From: Photobacterium sp. SKA34
GTDB lineage: Bacteria > Pseudomonadota > Gammaproteobacteria > Enterobacterales > Vibrionaceae
Assembly (NCBI RefSeq): GCF_000153325.1
Contig: NZ_CH724144.1
Coordinates: 128,355 to 192,354 of the forward strand
DNA length: 64,000 nt
Direction: 5' to 3'
Shown here: positions 22,567 to 32,161 of the stretch, piece by piece
How positions within the stretch are numbered: position 1 is the first letter of the stretch
How the letters are laid out: each line of letters begins with the position of its first letter
Made by a program: the position numbers and the translations under genes
Notes under the pieces: model-generated
The model's database searches: none
The model's input: only the letters and a program-made list of their open reading frames with translations
What the model was told of the DNA's origin: nothing

Positions 22567-22583
22567 TGGGAACCGTTTTCCCA
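22567..22583. promoter_or_regulatory. LacI-type operator before the regulator gene
   Basis: TGGGAACCGTTTTCCCA is an imperfect palindrome with 6-bp arms TGGGAA / TTCCCA, 35 bp before the regulator start. It resembles the operator at 18693 and suggests autoregulation. Confidence 0.55.
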
Positions 22584-22617
22584 TTTAGAAAGTTTAAGTG
22601 TAATAAGGTTAGATTTC

Positions 22618-23577
22618 ATGGCAACGATTACAGATGTCTCTCTATTAGCCAATGTGTCCAAAGCGACAGTTTCACGCGTGATGAGTGGTAGTCGAGGAGT
22701 AAAATCTGAAAGTCGTGAAGCAGTGCTACGCGCTGCTGAAGAGTTAAATTACCGACCAAATGCAGCGGCACAAACTCTTGCTAATCAACGTTCCGATTAC
22801 ATTGGTGTCATCCTCTTTTCGAGCGATGCTGGGCAGGTTTCAACTTATTTACCTCTATTGGCTAAATCACTTAAAGCAAAGGGTAAACATATGCTGGTTC
22901 AATTTGCTGAAACGCAAGAAGAGCAAGCTAGAGTAATCGAAGATCTAAATCAACGTCATTGTGATGCGATTATAGCTATAGGTTGTAACCTTTCACATAT
23001 TAACAGTGATAAAATAATTTCGATTGACGGCAAGACTGCTTCTGATGAACAGTTTATTGGTTATGATTATCGATTTGCAGCAGAGAGCGCTTGCCGATTT
23101 TTGTCGAGTAAAGGGCATACAAGTATTGCTATCGTTGTTGACGACGAAAATATAGCATCTAAGCAGGTGCTTGAAGGCTACAAAACTTGTCTACAAAACT
23201 CTGCAATTCCTGTTAATCGACAATTAATCGTCAGTGCAAACGGAAATAGCGAGCAAGCTATTATGGCTTTACTTAATAGCTATCACCCTTTTACTGCTAT
23301 CGTAGTTATGCGCGATAGCCAAGCCGCTGTCGCTATGAATCTATTTCGTAACTTTAATCTAGCGACACCAAGTGAAGTTTCAATTGTATCGCTGGAGGGT
23401 TCTCAACTTGCAAGTCAGCTTAACCCACCTTTAACTTGCATAAACTATCCATCAAAGCAGCTCGTTGATATTGCAATGGAGCAACTTGACTCTTGTTTAC
23501 AAGATAGAGTCATGGTGAGTAAACCATTGGTCAGTGGAAGATTGATCACTCGTGAGTCAGTAGCGAACCGAAGTTAG
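22618..23577 (+). CDS. LacI/GalR-family transcriptional regulator
   Basis: Predicted repressor of the adjacent beta-glucoside PTS genes. 319 residues. The N-terminal helix-turn-helix is TITDVSLLANVSKATVSRVM followed by the hinge region (residues about 45-60, NYRPNAAAQTLA); a periplasmic-binding-protein-like effector domain (YIGVILFSS ... VSIVSLEGS ... TCINYPSKQL) fills the rest. A ribosome site AAGG precedes the ATG. Operator-like palindromes lie before this gene and in the divergent PTS promoter region. Effector unknown, perhaps the PTS sugar or its phosphate. Confidence 0.92.
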   Translation: MATITDVSLLANVSKATVSRVMSGSRGVKSESREAVLRAAEELNYRPNAAAQTLANQRSDYIGVILFSSDAGQVSTYLPLLAKSLKAKGKHMLVQFAETQEEQARVIEDLNQRHCDAIIAIGCNLSHINSDKIISIDGKTASDEQFIGYDYRFAAESACRFLSSKGHTSIAIVVDDENIASKQVLEGYKTCLQNSAIPVNRQLIVSANGNSEQAIMALLNSYHPFTAIVVMRDSQAAVAMNLFRNFNLATPSEVSIVSLEGSQLASQLNPPLTCINYPSKQLVDIAMEQLDSCLQDRVMVSKPLVSGRLITRESVANRS

Positions 23578-23872
23578 CCATATTCAAATACCGTTTTATT
23601 CAACTGAGCTTTTACATATAAGAACATTTAATCGTTTGATAAAAGCACACACATTTACGAATCATAATATCTATTGCTAAACAACATGGATTAAGCTGAT
23701 TTTTTAAATCTGGCAGTTCGTATAGTTAATAATCTTTCAGATAAAGAAAAGCTATTTCGAGAGGCAGTAGTTCTGGATCAGCTTTTACAAATGAAGTATT
23801 GGGGAAGCTGGTGTCATTATTTTTATTAGCAGGGAAAATACTAGTTGCTTCCTTAGGAGGGGCTAGTCTCTG
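23578..23872. other. Gene-poor stretch between regulator and IS3 copy 2
   Basis: About 295 bp without a complete gene. From 23695 to 23829 the plus strand has a 44-codon open stretch (…LAVRIVNNLSDKEKLFREAV…) with protein-like composition but no start codon and a stop codon just before it. It may be the tail of a lost gene; chance is possible. Confidence 0.3.
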
Positions 23873-23944
23873 TGTAGTGGCATAGTGAATTTGGTCACTT
23901 AGTTAGAGGTGATATCATCACTTCATACGTTAACAGGTGACACT

Positions 23945-25122
<1,178 letters not shown>

Positions 25123-25203
25123 CCACTACACTGCCTATTCATCTGAGCTAAGGAAGCATTTGAGAATTATAAGGTATATTTTTAAAAATATAAGAGAATA
25201 CTC

Positions 25204-26340
25204 TTAACGTCGCGTTTGCTTGGTTAGTAAATCTCCAGGTTGAATGCTTGCTGCTAATTCTGTTTGATTAACAATAAGTTCTGCTGACTTTTCATAAACG
25301 CGATCAACGGTTAAGCTAATTTTTGTATCAACCATACGATTCCGTGGTATACCTTTTTGGTCAATAAACCCTGCACTATGCCAAAGTTTTAATTTATCAC
25401 CTTGTTTTACACCATGAACACGACCAACGTTCATTTGTGCGACATTATTATGGATGTTGATGATTTCAGGGAGGCTTGCTCGGCAAGAGAGCGCACTTTC
25501 AATATCGAGCATCATATTTTGGCTGATCCGTTGAATGCTCTGTCCATAAGGTGAAACCCAAAAACGTGCTGATTTGGTATCTACATGGCTTGAACGAGAA
25601 AACGGCCATAACCCAATTTCACGGTAGCTATTTTGGTAGATGATCTCGCCTGTTTTACCGTCCATTATTTCCAGAGAAACCGCAAACTGGCGATTGACTT
25701 GATCTTTTTTAATAAATTTTTCATCAAGGGTGGCGGTCAAATCTGTTATTTCACCACCAATTAAATATTGCGCATCGTGATCTTCAGCCAGCATCGTCAT
25801 TGCTGATGCTTGGGTTGCACTAAAAGGGACGGTTGTTTTACCAGTAACAATAAAGCTTTGTGAACGTTTTTGAATTTGCTTTCCGAGTATTGAAGCGAAA
25901 TCAGTGCCTATTTTATAAACGCTACCCATGGCTGCTTGTTGTGGCTCAGTAATTGAAAAACTGCCTAAAAGAATGCCTTTTTTATACTGGGTCTTGTGGC
26001 AACTTTTTGCCGATGGGTAAATATCGACACGGCTAGTGACATACATTTTGCCGCCTGCTTTTTTTTGTTCAAGAACCGTTACATTGCGTATCTCATTACC
26101 ACTAAAACGGTATTGCTGTTTAGGCTCTGAGAAATAAGGTTTTAATGACGGAAGTGTCGCTATTTCACCACCCGCATGCTTCATCGCTTGATATACCGCA
26201 TCTTCTAGTGCATTAACACGTGCTGTTTCTTCACTTTCTAAAATGACAGCTTCACCTGTTACTTCAACCCATTGGGCTGAGCTATTGCATGAAAAAAACA
26301 AACAAAGTGCACTTAAGCTGCGTAAAATTTTTTTATTCAT
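25204..26340 (-). CDS. flgT: Flagellar H-ring protein FlgT
   Basis: Periplasmic protein that forms the H ring around the basal body of the sodium-driven polar flagellum in Vibrio and helps place the stator T ring. 378 residues, the usual length. It has a signal peptide (MNKKILRSLSALCLFFSCNSSA, cleavage before QWVEVTG), then the FlgT N domain (AVILESEETARVNALEDAVYQA), middle and C-terminal domains ending GDLLTKQTRR. It is divergent from flgO-flgP, with a sigma-54-type site in the 144-bp gap. IS3 copy 2 inserted only 73 bp beyond its stop without touching it. Confidence 0.93.
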   Translation of the reverse strand: MNKKILRSLSALCLFFSCNSSAQWVEVTGEAVILESEETARVNALEDAVYQAMKHAGGEIATLPSLKPYFSEPKQQYRFSGNEIRNVTVLEQKKAGGKMYVTSRVDIYPSAKSCHKTQYKKGILLGSFSITEPQQAAMGSVYKIGTDFASILGKQIQKRSQSFIVTGKTTVPFSATQASAMTMLAEDHDAQYLIGGEITDLTATLDEKFIKKDQVNRQFAVSLEIMDGKTGEIIYQNSYREIGLWPFSRSSHVDTKSARFWVSPYGQSIQRISQNMMLDIESALSCRASLPEIINIHNNVAQMNVGRVHGVKQGDKLKLWHSAGFIDQKGIPRNRMVDTKISLTVDRVYEKSAELIVNQTELAASIQPGDLLTKQTRR

Positions 26341-26394
26341 AAAAGCCCATTTAGGTATGTTTTTTGCTTTTTAATAGTTCGATGAAAAATTGAA

Positions 26395-26410
26395 TGCAAA
26401 GAGTGTTCCC
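26395..26410 (-). promoter_or_regulatory. Sigma-54-type promoter of flgT
   Basis: On the minus strand GGGAACACTCTTTGCA has GG and GC spaced by 10 bp as in -24/-12 promoters. It lies 55 bp before the flgT start. Confidence 0.6.
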
Positions 26411-26484
26411 AATTAGACTCTTGTATTAAAGAATTTAAATGTTCATACGATATAAAGAAAATAATATTTGAGGGCGGGTAAGTA

Positions 26485-27120
26485 ATGAATAAGTGGATTG
26501 TAATTGTGTTGTCGTTAGCGATGACTGCTTGTGCCGCACCTCCGGTTTATAACGGTAAAGAGAAATATTCATCAGGCGCCTATTCTTTATCAGACACACC
26601 AAGACATACCGTTGATTATTTTATTGAAGGATTAGCTAATCAATTGGTAACGTCGAACCAATATTTAACGGCGAGTACGCCATTAGCAGTCACCTCGTTT
26701 GTTGATTTACAAGATATGACAGAAACTAACTGGCTAGGTAATGTAGTGAGTGAAAACTTCATGTACCAAATGCAGCAGCGTGGTTTTACAGTGGTTGATT
26801 ATAAGTCAACAGGAGTAATTAAAGTGACCCGTAGTGGCGATTTTAGTATTAGTCGCAACTGGAAAGAATTAGCGTCGCAGCAACCTGTTGATTATGTACT
26901 AACAGGTACAATGCTGCGTCAAAGTGGTGGGGTACTCATTAATGCACGAATTATCGGCATGCGTTCAAATGTCGTTATTGCAACAGCACAAGGTTTTCTT
27001 CCCGCTGAGCGTATTGGTCGAGATTTAGATTTTATGAATAAAATTCAGTTACGAAATGGGGTCATTATGCGTACAGATGTGCGTAATCGTCCTGATAATA
27101 ATGTAATTTTAAAGCCTTAA
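26485..27120 (+). CDS. flgO: Flagellar outer-membrane lipoprotein FlgO
   Basis: Outer-membrane protein that with FlgP and FlgT supports polar flagellum stability in Vibrio. 211 residues with a lipoprotein signal (MNKWIVIVLSLAMTAC, lipidated Cys at 16) and the FlgO domain (VDYFIEGLANQLVTSN ... VDYVLTGTMLRQSGGVLINARI). It precedes flgP by 10 bp, so the two form an operon. It is read away from flgT; I could not find a clear sigma-54 site on this strand. Confidence 0.93.
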   Translation: MNKWIVIVLSLAMTACAAPPVYNGKEKYSSGAYSLSDTPRHTVDYFIEGLANQLVTSNQYLTASTPLAVTSFVDLQDMTETNWLGNVVSENFMYQMQQRGFTVVDYKSTGVIKVTRSGDFSISRNWKELASQQPVDYVLTGTMLRQSGGVLINARIIGMRSNVVIATAQGFLPAERIGRDLDFMNKIQLRNGVIMRTDVRNRPDNNVILKP

Positions 27121-27130
27121 GGAAGTAACA

Positions 27131-27592
27131 ATGAAATATTATGTGGCTTTAGCTGCTGCGATGTTATTACTGTCAGGTTGTACTAATACAACGTCAAGCA
27201 GTACATCGGTTCCGGGCCCTGACTTAACCAAAAGTAAAGATGTGATCCAAGCGGTAGGATATGCCTCAATTAGTGAGCAAAAAGGGCGTACAAAAGAAGA
27301 AAAAAGTATTCGTGCAATGCGCGCTTCTAAGTTAGATGCTTACCGCGAATTATCAGAGCAAATTTATGGATTACGCATCAGTGCAACCACATCGCTTGAT
27401 GATCAGCAATTAGGGTATGAAAGTACGGATGGCGCAGTAGATGGTGTTATTCGTGGGGCAAAAATTATTCGCAGTTATCCTGTCGGTGACAGTTATGTTA
27501 CTGAAATGGAGTTAAATATTGGTTTGATGGAACGAATGAAGCAACACGGTGAAGTACTTCATGTGCCGAATAAACAAGAAGTCATGTTTTAA
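27131..27592 (+). CDS. flgP: Flagellar outer-membrane lipoprotein FlgP
   Basis: Lipoprotein of the outer-membrane disk or ring at the base of polar flagella, needed for motility in Vibrio. 153 residues; lipobox LLSGC gives the modified Cys at 17. The body contains the LPP20-like region (IQAVGYASISEQKGRTKEEKS … RASKLDAYRELSEQIYG). Ribosome site AAGGAAG precedes it. It ends 3 bp before the convergent flgN stop, leaving no room for a separate terminator. Confidence 0.92.
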   Translation: MKYYVALAAAMLLLSGCTNTTSSSTSVPGPDLTKSKDVIQAVGYASISEQKGRTKEEKSIRAMRASKLDAYRELSEQIYGLRISATTSLDDQQLGYESTDGAVDGVIRGAKIIRSYPVGDSYVTEMELNIGLMERMKQHGEVLHVPNKQEVMF

Positions 27593-27595
27593 CGA

Positions 27596-28024
27596 TTACG
27601 CTTTTAGGTTGGTACCTAATGAACGAACATTTTGTGCGATACCACCACAATTGTAGGTCATTTGGTGCCGCCCACGACTTTGCTGGAATAAATTATTTAG
27701 CTTATGAAAGCTGAGGTGAGCGCGCTGTAATACTTCGCCATTGATATCATTATACTGTTGGCATTCTTTAACTAGATCTTGAATTGTACTCACTTGTGTC
27801 TGGTATTCGTCGATCTGTGTTAACTGGTCACGCTCTTCATGGGAAGACAATAAATAATCGTGTTGTTGAACTTTGTAGATCAGATCTAACTTCTCTTTGG
27901 CAATTTGTTCAATTTCTAATGCCTTGCGGCGAGTAATTGCCACTCTTTCTTGTTTGAGAAGATCGATTAAAGACAATAAGGTAGTTTGTTGAACTTCAAG
28001 CAGTTGACCAAGTGTCTGTTTCAT
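27596..28024 (-). CDS. flgN: Flagellar chaperone FlgN
   Basis: Cytoplasmic chaperone that keeps the hook-filament junction proteins FlgK and FlgL ready for export. From the ATG at 28024 it gives 142 residues, close to the E. coli length; an in-frame ATG at 28051 would add nine (MHTKIEISV). The predicted structure is all helix with heptad-like stretches (LLEVQQTTLLSLIDLLKQER), as in the family. It follows flgM on the same strand and is probably transcribed from the sigma-28 site before flgM. Confidence 0.85.
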   Translation of the reverse strand: MKQTLGQLLEVQQTTLLSLIDLLKQERVAITRRKALEIEQIAKEKLDLIYKVQQHDYLLSSHEERDQLTQIDEYQTQVSTIQDLVKECQQYNDINGEVLQRAHLSFHKLNNLFQQSRGRHQMTYNCGGIAQNVRSLGTNLKA

Positions 28025-28059
28025 TACGCTGATCTCAATTTTAGTATGCAAATGTTATC

Positions 28060-28371
28060 TTAAAGCCCATTAAGCTCGTCTTCGAACTTTAACATATTTG
28101 ACGCAAGTTTATCGGCATCAATAGTATATGAGCCATTTGCAATTGCTTGTTTGATCTCTGCCACTTTTCCAGCATCAAAGCTTGGCTCTGTTGCTAATTG
28201 TTGATGAATTTGTCCCACAGCTTTACCTTGAGAGCTTAAAGATACTTCGTCATGTTGCTCTTTAGCAACGTTTGACGTGGTAGTTTGCTCTTCCGTTGCG
28301 GTTGCTTTTTGTTGGCCAACACGTGTGGTATTTACAGGTTGCCCACCACGTAGGTGATCAATACTTGCCAT
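28060..28371 (-). CDS. flgM: Anti-sigma-28 factor FlgM
   Basis: Binds FliA (sigma-28) until the hook is complete, then is exported, releasing late gene expression. 103 residues with an N-terminal disordered part (MASIDHLRGGQPVNT) and the C-terminal FliA-binding helices (DAGKVAEIKQAIANGSYTID followed by ADKLASNMLKFEDEL). It has a near-consensus sigma-28 site upstream, so it is in a feedback loop with FliA. flgN follows closely. Confidence 0.93.
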   Translation of the reverse strand: MASIDHLRGGQPVNTTRVGQQKATATEEQTTTSNVAKEQHDEVSLSSQGKAVGQIHQQLATEPSFDAGKVAEIKQAIANGSYTIDADKLASNMLKFEDELNGL

Positions 28372-28406
28372 AATGTTTTACCTTGATAATTAACTGTGAT
28401 ACCTAG

Positions 28407-28433
28407 CTATCGGCAAAGTGTGAGCAGACTTTA
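28407..28433 (-). promoter_or_regulatory. Sigma-28 (FliA) promoter of flgM-flgN
   Basis: On the minus strand TAAA-N15-GCCGATAG matches the FliA consensus TAAA-N15-GCCGATAA at 11 of 12 positions with exact spacing, 36 bp before the flgM start. Confidence 0.85.
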
Positions 28434-28490
28434 GTAAATATTAGTCAGATAGAATGATTTATTTATCGTCATGCTAAATCTGTTTTCTGA

Positions 28491-29198
28491 CTAATACTTT
28501 ACGGTTACTTCACCAACTGCGGTAATAATAGCATCAATCATGCGTCTTGATGTTCTATTCTGAACTCGGATTTCTTCACCGATAGCCCCATCAGACAGTG
28601 CTTTACCTTCTGTTACTATATTTAGCCCGCCTGTTCCTGCACGAATAATAACAGTGTCGTTACGGCATACTAAACAAATATCACGGGCTTGGATCATTTC
28701 TCCTAACTTTACTGAACGTTTAACTTTTGAGCCTATGATTTCATTAGGATCTTCAAAGCTATTGCCTCGTTGAAAACGACTTTCAACCATTTGAACGGAA
28801 AGTTTATCCCGAGTAATCACCATGCCTCGACCAAGAGCAACACTAGCAACAACTTTAGGCAGTGTTAATTGCACGTTTACAGGGACATAGAGCTGCCAGC
28901 TTTCGGTAGGGCATTTAACAAGCACAGTAACATTACCACTTAAATTTTGTTTGCCGGGCAGAGTCGCTTCAAGTGGAGATGAACAAGTAGAAAAGCGAAG
29001 ACGGCTATCAAGTTCTGCTGCTGTAACTTTTAACTCCCCTTTTTTTGGTAAGGTAACTTGCTGTTTTATTAAGTTTTCAGCGGCTTTTTCCACGGAATCT
29101 AGCACGTTATAATCGGAAGCAAAGATATTTGTACTAAAGAAAAATAGCAAAAGGCCGATAAAAATTGGCAAGAGTTTTTGATCTCTGTGGATTGTCAC
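28491..29198 (-). CDS. flgA: P-ring assembly chaperone FlgA
   Basis: Periplasmic chaperone for FlgI polymerisation into the P ring. 235 residues, GTG start at 29198. A signal peptide (LPIFIGLLLFFFSTNIFA) is followed by the FlgA N region and the C-terminal SAF domain (GRGMVITRDKLSVQMVESRF ... LGEMIQARDICLVCRNDTV). CLVC gives two cysteines close together. It is upstream of flgM on the same strand and divergent from cheV, a normal Vibrio order. Confidence 0.92.
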   Translation of the reverse strand: MTIHRDQKLLPIFIGLLLFFFSTNIFASDYNVLDSVEKAAENLIKQQVTLPKKGELKVTAAELDSRLRFSTCSSPLEATLPGKQNLSGNVTVLVKCPTESWQLYVPVNVQLTLPKVVASVALGRGMVITRDKLSVQMVESRFQRGNSFEDPNEIIGSKVKRSVKLGEMIQARDICLVCRNDTVIIRAGTGGLNIVTEGKALSDGAIGEEIRVQNRTSRRMIDAIITAVGEVTVKY

Positions 29199-29348
29199 GG
29201 TAAATGCTCTTTGGTCATGGTTAGAATTACTATAACATTCGCAGTTATAGGTAGATATTTTAAAATCTTGATTATTTATCAGATGTGATCGTGAGTGGAT
29301 AAAGTGTGTTCGCGAGCGCGATTTATAACACGACAGGGAGTTTATCCA

Positions 29349-30284
29349 ATGACAGGTATTTTAGATTCAGTTAACCAGCGGACACAATTAGTTGGGCAAA
29401 ACCGATTAGAGCTGCTGACATTTCGTCTTAATCGACGTCAACGTTATGGTATTAACGTCTTTAAAGTTAAAGAAGTTCTGCAATGTCCTCATTTAACATC
29501 AATGCCGAATCTGCATCCATTAATTAAAGGTGTTGCTCATATTCGAGGACAAACCATTTCTGTTATTGATATGAGTTTAGCTACCGGTGGTCGTCCGATA
29601 ACCGATTTAACGAATTGCTTTATTATTATTTCGGAATTTAATCGCTCTATTCAAGGCTTCCTTGTGTCTTCTGTTGAACGCATTATTAACATGAATTGGG
29701 AATCGATTCTTCCGCCTCCTCAAGGTGCTGGTCGAAGTAACTATTTGACTGCTGTGACGGAAATAGACGGTGAATTAGTTGAAATTTTAGATGTTGAAAA
29801 AATTCTCGATGAAATATCACCGGCTAATACCAACATCACAGGAACCGTGCTTGAAGAATTGGTTGAAAATGGCCCTGCAGTTCGTCGCGTTCTTGTTGCC
29901 GATGATTCAACAGTGGCACGTAAGCAGGTTCAACGAGCGATAGAAGCGATTGGTTGTGAATGTGTACTCGTAAAAGATGGTAAAGAAGCCATTATTAAGT
30001 TGCGTGAAATGGCTGAAGAAGGCTCTATTTATGATCAACTGTCTTTGATTATTTCTGATATTGAAATGCCAGAGATGGACGGCTACACATTAACCGCTGA
30101 AATACGAAATGATCCTAAATTAAAAGACTTACATGTTATTTTACATACATCATTAAGTGGTGTGTTTAACCAAGCAATGGTTGAACGTGTAGGAGCGAAT
30201 GCCTTTATTCCTAAATTTAACCCAGACGAATTGGGTCGAGCTGTAAAAGGGGCAATGCCTGATAGATCAATCGAATCGGCGTAA
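29349..30284 (+). CDS. cheV: Chemotaxis coupling protein CheV
   Basis: Couples chemoreceptors to CheA and can be phosphorylated. From the ATG at 29349, preceded by an AGGGAG ribosome site, it is 311 residues: a CheW-like domain (RLELLTFRLNRRQRYGINVF ... HIRGQTISVIDM) and a C-terminal response-regulator domain (RRVLVADDSTVARKQVQRAI) with the phospho-acceptor Asp in IISDIEMPEMDG and the conserved Lys in FIPKFNPDEL. An upstream frame opening at 29295 is not supported. It is followed 65 bp later by cheR. Confidence 0.94.
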   Translation: MTGILDSVNQRTQLVGQNRLELLTFRLNRRQRYGINVFKVKEVLQCPHLTSMPNLHPLIKGVAHIRGQTISVIDMSLATGGRPITDLTNCFIIISEFNRSIQGFLVSSVERIINMNWESILPPPQGAGRSNYLTAVTEIDGELVEILDVEKILDEISPANTNITGTVLEELVENGPAVRRVLVADDSTVARKQVQRAIEAIGCECVLVKDGKEAIIKLREMAEEGSIYDQLSLIISDIEMPEMDGYTLTAEIRNDPKLKDLHVILHTSLSGVFNQAMVERVGANAFIPKFNPDELGRAVKGAMPDRSIESA

Positions 30285-30349
30285 CAGTTAAAATTATAAT
30301 AAATTATTGAGCATTTAATGCTGAACGTACTGACAAAGAAGAGTTGTAA

Positions 30350-31177
30350 ATGACAGCAGTAACTGTAAATGACCAAGAATATCGTGAGTTTTGCCGATTT
30401 CTTGAGTCACAATGTGGCATCGTATTAGGCGACAGCAAGCAATATTTAGTGCGTAGTCGTTTAAGCCCGTTAGTGAATCGTTTTTCTTTATCATCGCTTT
30501 CAGACTTGTTGCAGAATGTATTATCAGGTCGTAATCGTGAACTACGTATTGCTGCCGTTGATGCGATGACAACCAATGAAACATTGTGGTTTCGTGATGG
30601 TTATCCTTTCACCGTTTTATCAGACAAAATTTTGCCTGAACTTGCACCAAATAAAAAACCGATCAAAATTTGGTCTGCGGCGAGTTCATCAGGTCAAGAA
30701 CCGTATTCAATGGCGATGACTGTTTTAGAAACCCAAGCTAAGCGCCCTGGTTTACTGCCATCTATTCAAATTACAGCCACTGATATCTCACAGACGATGT
30801 TGGAAACATGCCGAGCGGGTGTGTATGACAATCTTGCTTTAAGTCGAGGGCTATCGCCGGAGCGTCGCCGTATGTTTTTTGAAGACAATGGTGATGGTCG
30901 TATGCGGGTTAACAATAAAGTTAAACAAATGGTTAATTTTAGGCCGCAAAACCTGAAAGATAGTTATGCATTGCTGGGGAAGTTTGACATTATTTTCTGT
31001 CGTAATGTCTTGATTTATTTCTCACCAGAAATGAAATCGAAAGTATTAAATCAATTAGCGGCAAGCTTAAACCCTGGCGGCTATTTGTTCTTAGGGGCAT
31101 CAGAGTCGCTAACAGGGTTAACGGAAAAATTTGAAATGATCCGTTGTAACCCAGGCATCATTTATAAACTTCGTTAA
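30350..31177 (+). CDS. cheR: Chemotaxis protein methyltransferase CheR
   Basis: Methylates glutamates of chemoreceptors with S-adenosylmethionine. 275 residues: an N-terminal helical domain (REFCRFLESQCGIVLGDSKQ) and the SAM-binding fold with WSAASSSGQEPYSMAM, ITATDISQTMLE and IIFCRNVLIYF. It follows cheV, with which it is likely co-transcribed, and ends before a hairpin terminator. The cheV-cheR pair between flgA and flgB is standard for Vibrio polar flagellar loci. Confidence 0.95.
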   Translation: MTAVTVNDQEYREFCRFLESQCGIVLGDSKQYLVRSRLSPLVNRFSLSSLSDLLQNVLSGRNRELRIAAVDAMTTNETLWFRDGYPFTVLSDKILPELAPNKKPIKIWSAASSSGQEPYSMAMTVLETQAKRPGLLPSIQITATDISQTMLETCRAGVYDNLALSRGLSPERRRMFFEDNGDGRMRVNNKVKQMVNFRPQNLKDSYALLGKFDIIFCRNVLIYFSPEMKSKVLNQLAASLNPGGYLFLGASESLTGLTEKFEMIRCNPGIIYKLR

Positions 31178-31183
31178 TTGAAG

Positions 31184-31223
31184 AAGCGCTACCGCTTGTT
31201 AATATTGCGTGTAGCGCTTTTTA
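31184..31223 (+). terminator. Terminator after cheR
   Basis: The 9-bp stem aagcgctac / gtagcgctt with an 18-nt loop is followed by TTTTTAG. Confidence 0.75.
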
Positions 31224-31281
31224 GTTAATTATTATCCTCTCTAGTAACCAACCATCTTCTTAATTTCTCAATTCTTAAAAT

Positions 31282-31297
31282 TGGCACTGTCTTTGCT
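31282..31297 (+). promoter_or_regulatory. Sigma-54 promoter of flgBCDE
   Basis: TGGCACTGTCTTTGCT fits the -24/-12 consensus TGGCACG-N4-TTGCA very closely, 33 bp before the flgB start. Confidence 0.85.
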
Positions 31298-31329
31298 TTA
31301 TTACTGCTAAGTAATTGTGGAGGCAAGAT

Positions 31330-31725
31330 ATGTCCATTTCGTTCGATAAAGCATTAGGGGTTCATCAGTATACTGTTGGTGTACGTGAAAAACGTGCAGA
31401 AACCCTAGCGAGTAATATCTCTAATGCCAATACTCCGGGCTATAAAGCAAAAGATTTAGACTTCAGTCGAGCGCTTAAAGCGGCAACATCTGGGGCAGAT
31501 ATTGGCCTAAGCCGAACAAATGGGCGGCACATTAATGCCTCTACACAAGTCAGTGGCGAACAAAAATATCGCGTGCCAACACAGCCGGATACAGGGGATG
31601 GCAACACGGTGGATGGACAACTAGAGCAAAACTTGTTTATGCAAAATAGTATTGAATATCAAGCATCGCTGGACTTTTTAGGTTCGAAATTTAAGAACCT
31701 GAGCAAGGCATTGAAAGGGGAATAA
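31330..31725 (+). CDS. flgB: Flagellar proximal rod protein FlgB
   Basis: Innermost rod subunit linking the MS ring to the rod. 131 residues from the ATG at 31330, preceded by a GGAGG ribosome site (31319-31323). The conserved rod start ETLASNISNANTPGYKAKDLDF is near residue 25 and the C-terminal helix MQNSIEYQASLDFLGSKFKN is typical. It opens the flgBCDE operon; flgC starts 2 bp after its stop. Confidence 0.96.
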   Translation: MSISFDKALGVHQYTVGVREKRAETLASNISNANTPGYKAKDLDFSRALKAATSGADIGLSRTNGRHINASTQVSGEQKYRVPTQPDTGDGNTVDGQLEQNLFMQNSIEYQASLDFLGSKFKNLSKALKGE

Positions 31726-31727
31726 TA

Positions 31728-32144
31728 ATGAGTTTATTTAATGTTTTTAATGTAACGGGATCGGCAATGAGTGCTGAATCCGTACGTTTAAATACCACAT
31801 CAAGTAACCTTGCTAACGCCAATAGTGTCAGTAGCTCAGCAGAAGAAACTTATAAAGCCCGCCATCCTATTTTTGCCGCTGCATTAAATTCTGCGTCTTA
31901 TCACCAAAGTAGCAGCGTGCCTGTACAAGTTAAAGGCATTATTGAAAGTGATAAGCCGTTATCAGCTGAATACAATCCTGAGCATCCGATGGCAAATGCT
32001 GAAGGCTTTATTTATAAGCCCAACGTTAATGTGATGGAAGAGATGGCGAATATGATTTCAGCATCTCGCTCATATCAAAATAATGTTCAGGTAGCCGATG
32101 CGAGTAAGCAGATGCTAATGAAAACCTTGCAGATGGGTAAATAA
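31728..32144 (+). CDS. flgC: Flagellar proximal rod protein FlgC
   Basis: Rod subunit, 138 residues, full length. N-terminal rod motif SAESVRLNTTSSNLANANSV and the C-terminal NVNVMEEMANMISASRSYQN segment are family signatures. Start has an AGGGGAA ribosome site overlapping the end of flgB, so translation is probably coupled. Third gene flgD follows by 17 bp. Confidence 0.96.
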   Translation: MSLFNVFNVTGSAMSAESVRLNTTSSNLANANSVSSSAEETYKARHPIFAAALNSASYHQSSSVPVQVKGIIESDKPLSAEYNPEHPMANAEGFIYKPNVNVMEEMANMISASRSYQNNVQVADASKQMLMKTLQMGK

Positions 32145-32161
32145 GGTAAGGAGTTGTCATT

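Noticed and set aside
23695-23829. 44-codon open stretch with protein-like composition before IS3 copy 2
   Set aside because: No start codon and a stop just upstream. Too short to separate from chance; noted only as a possible remnant.
29295-29348. 18-codon upstream extension of cheV and a weak sigma-28-like site in it
   Set aside because: The -10-like part matches poorly at every spacing tried, and the ATG at 29349 has the better ribosome site.
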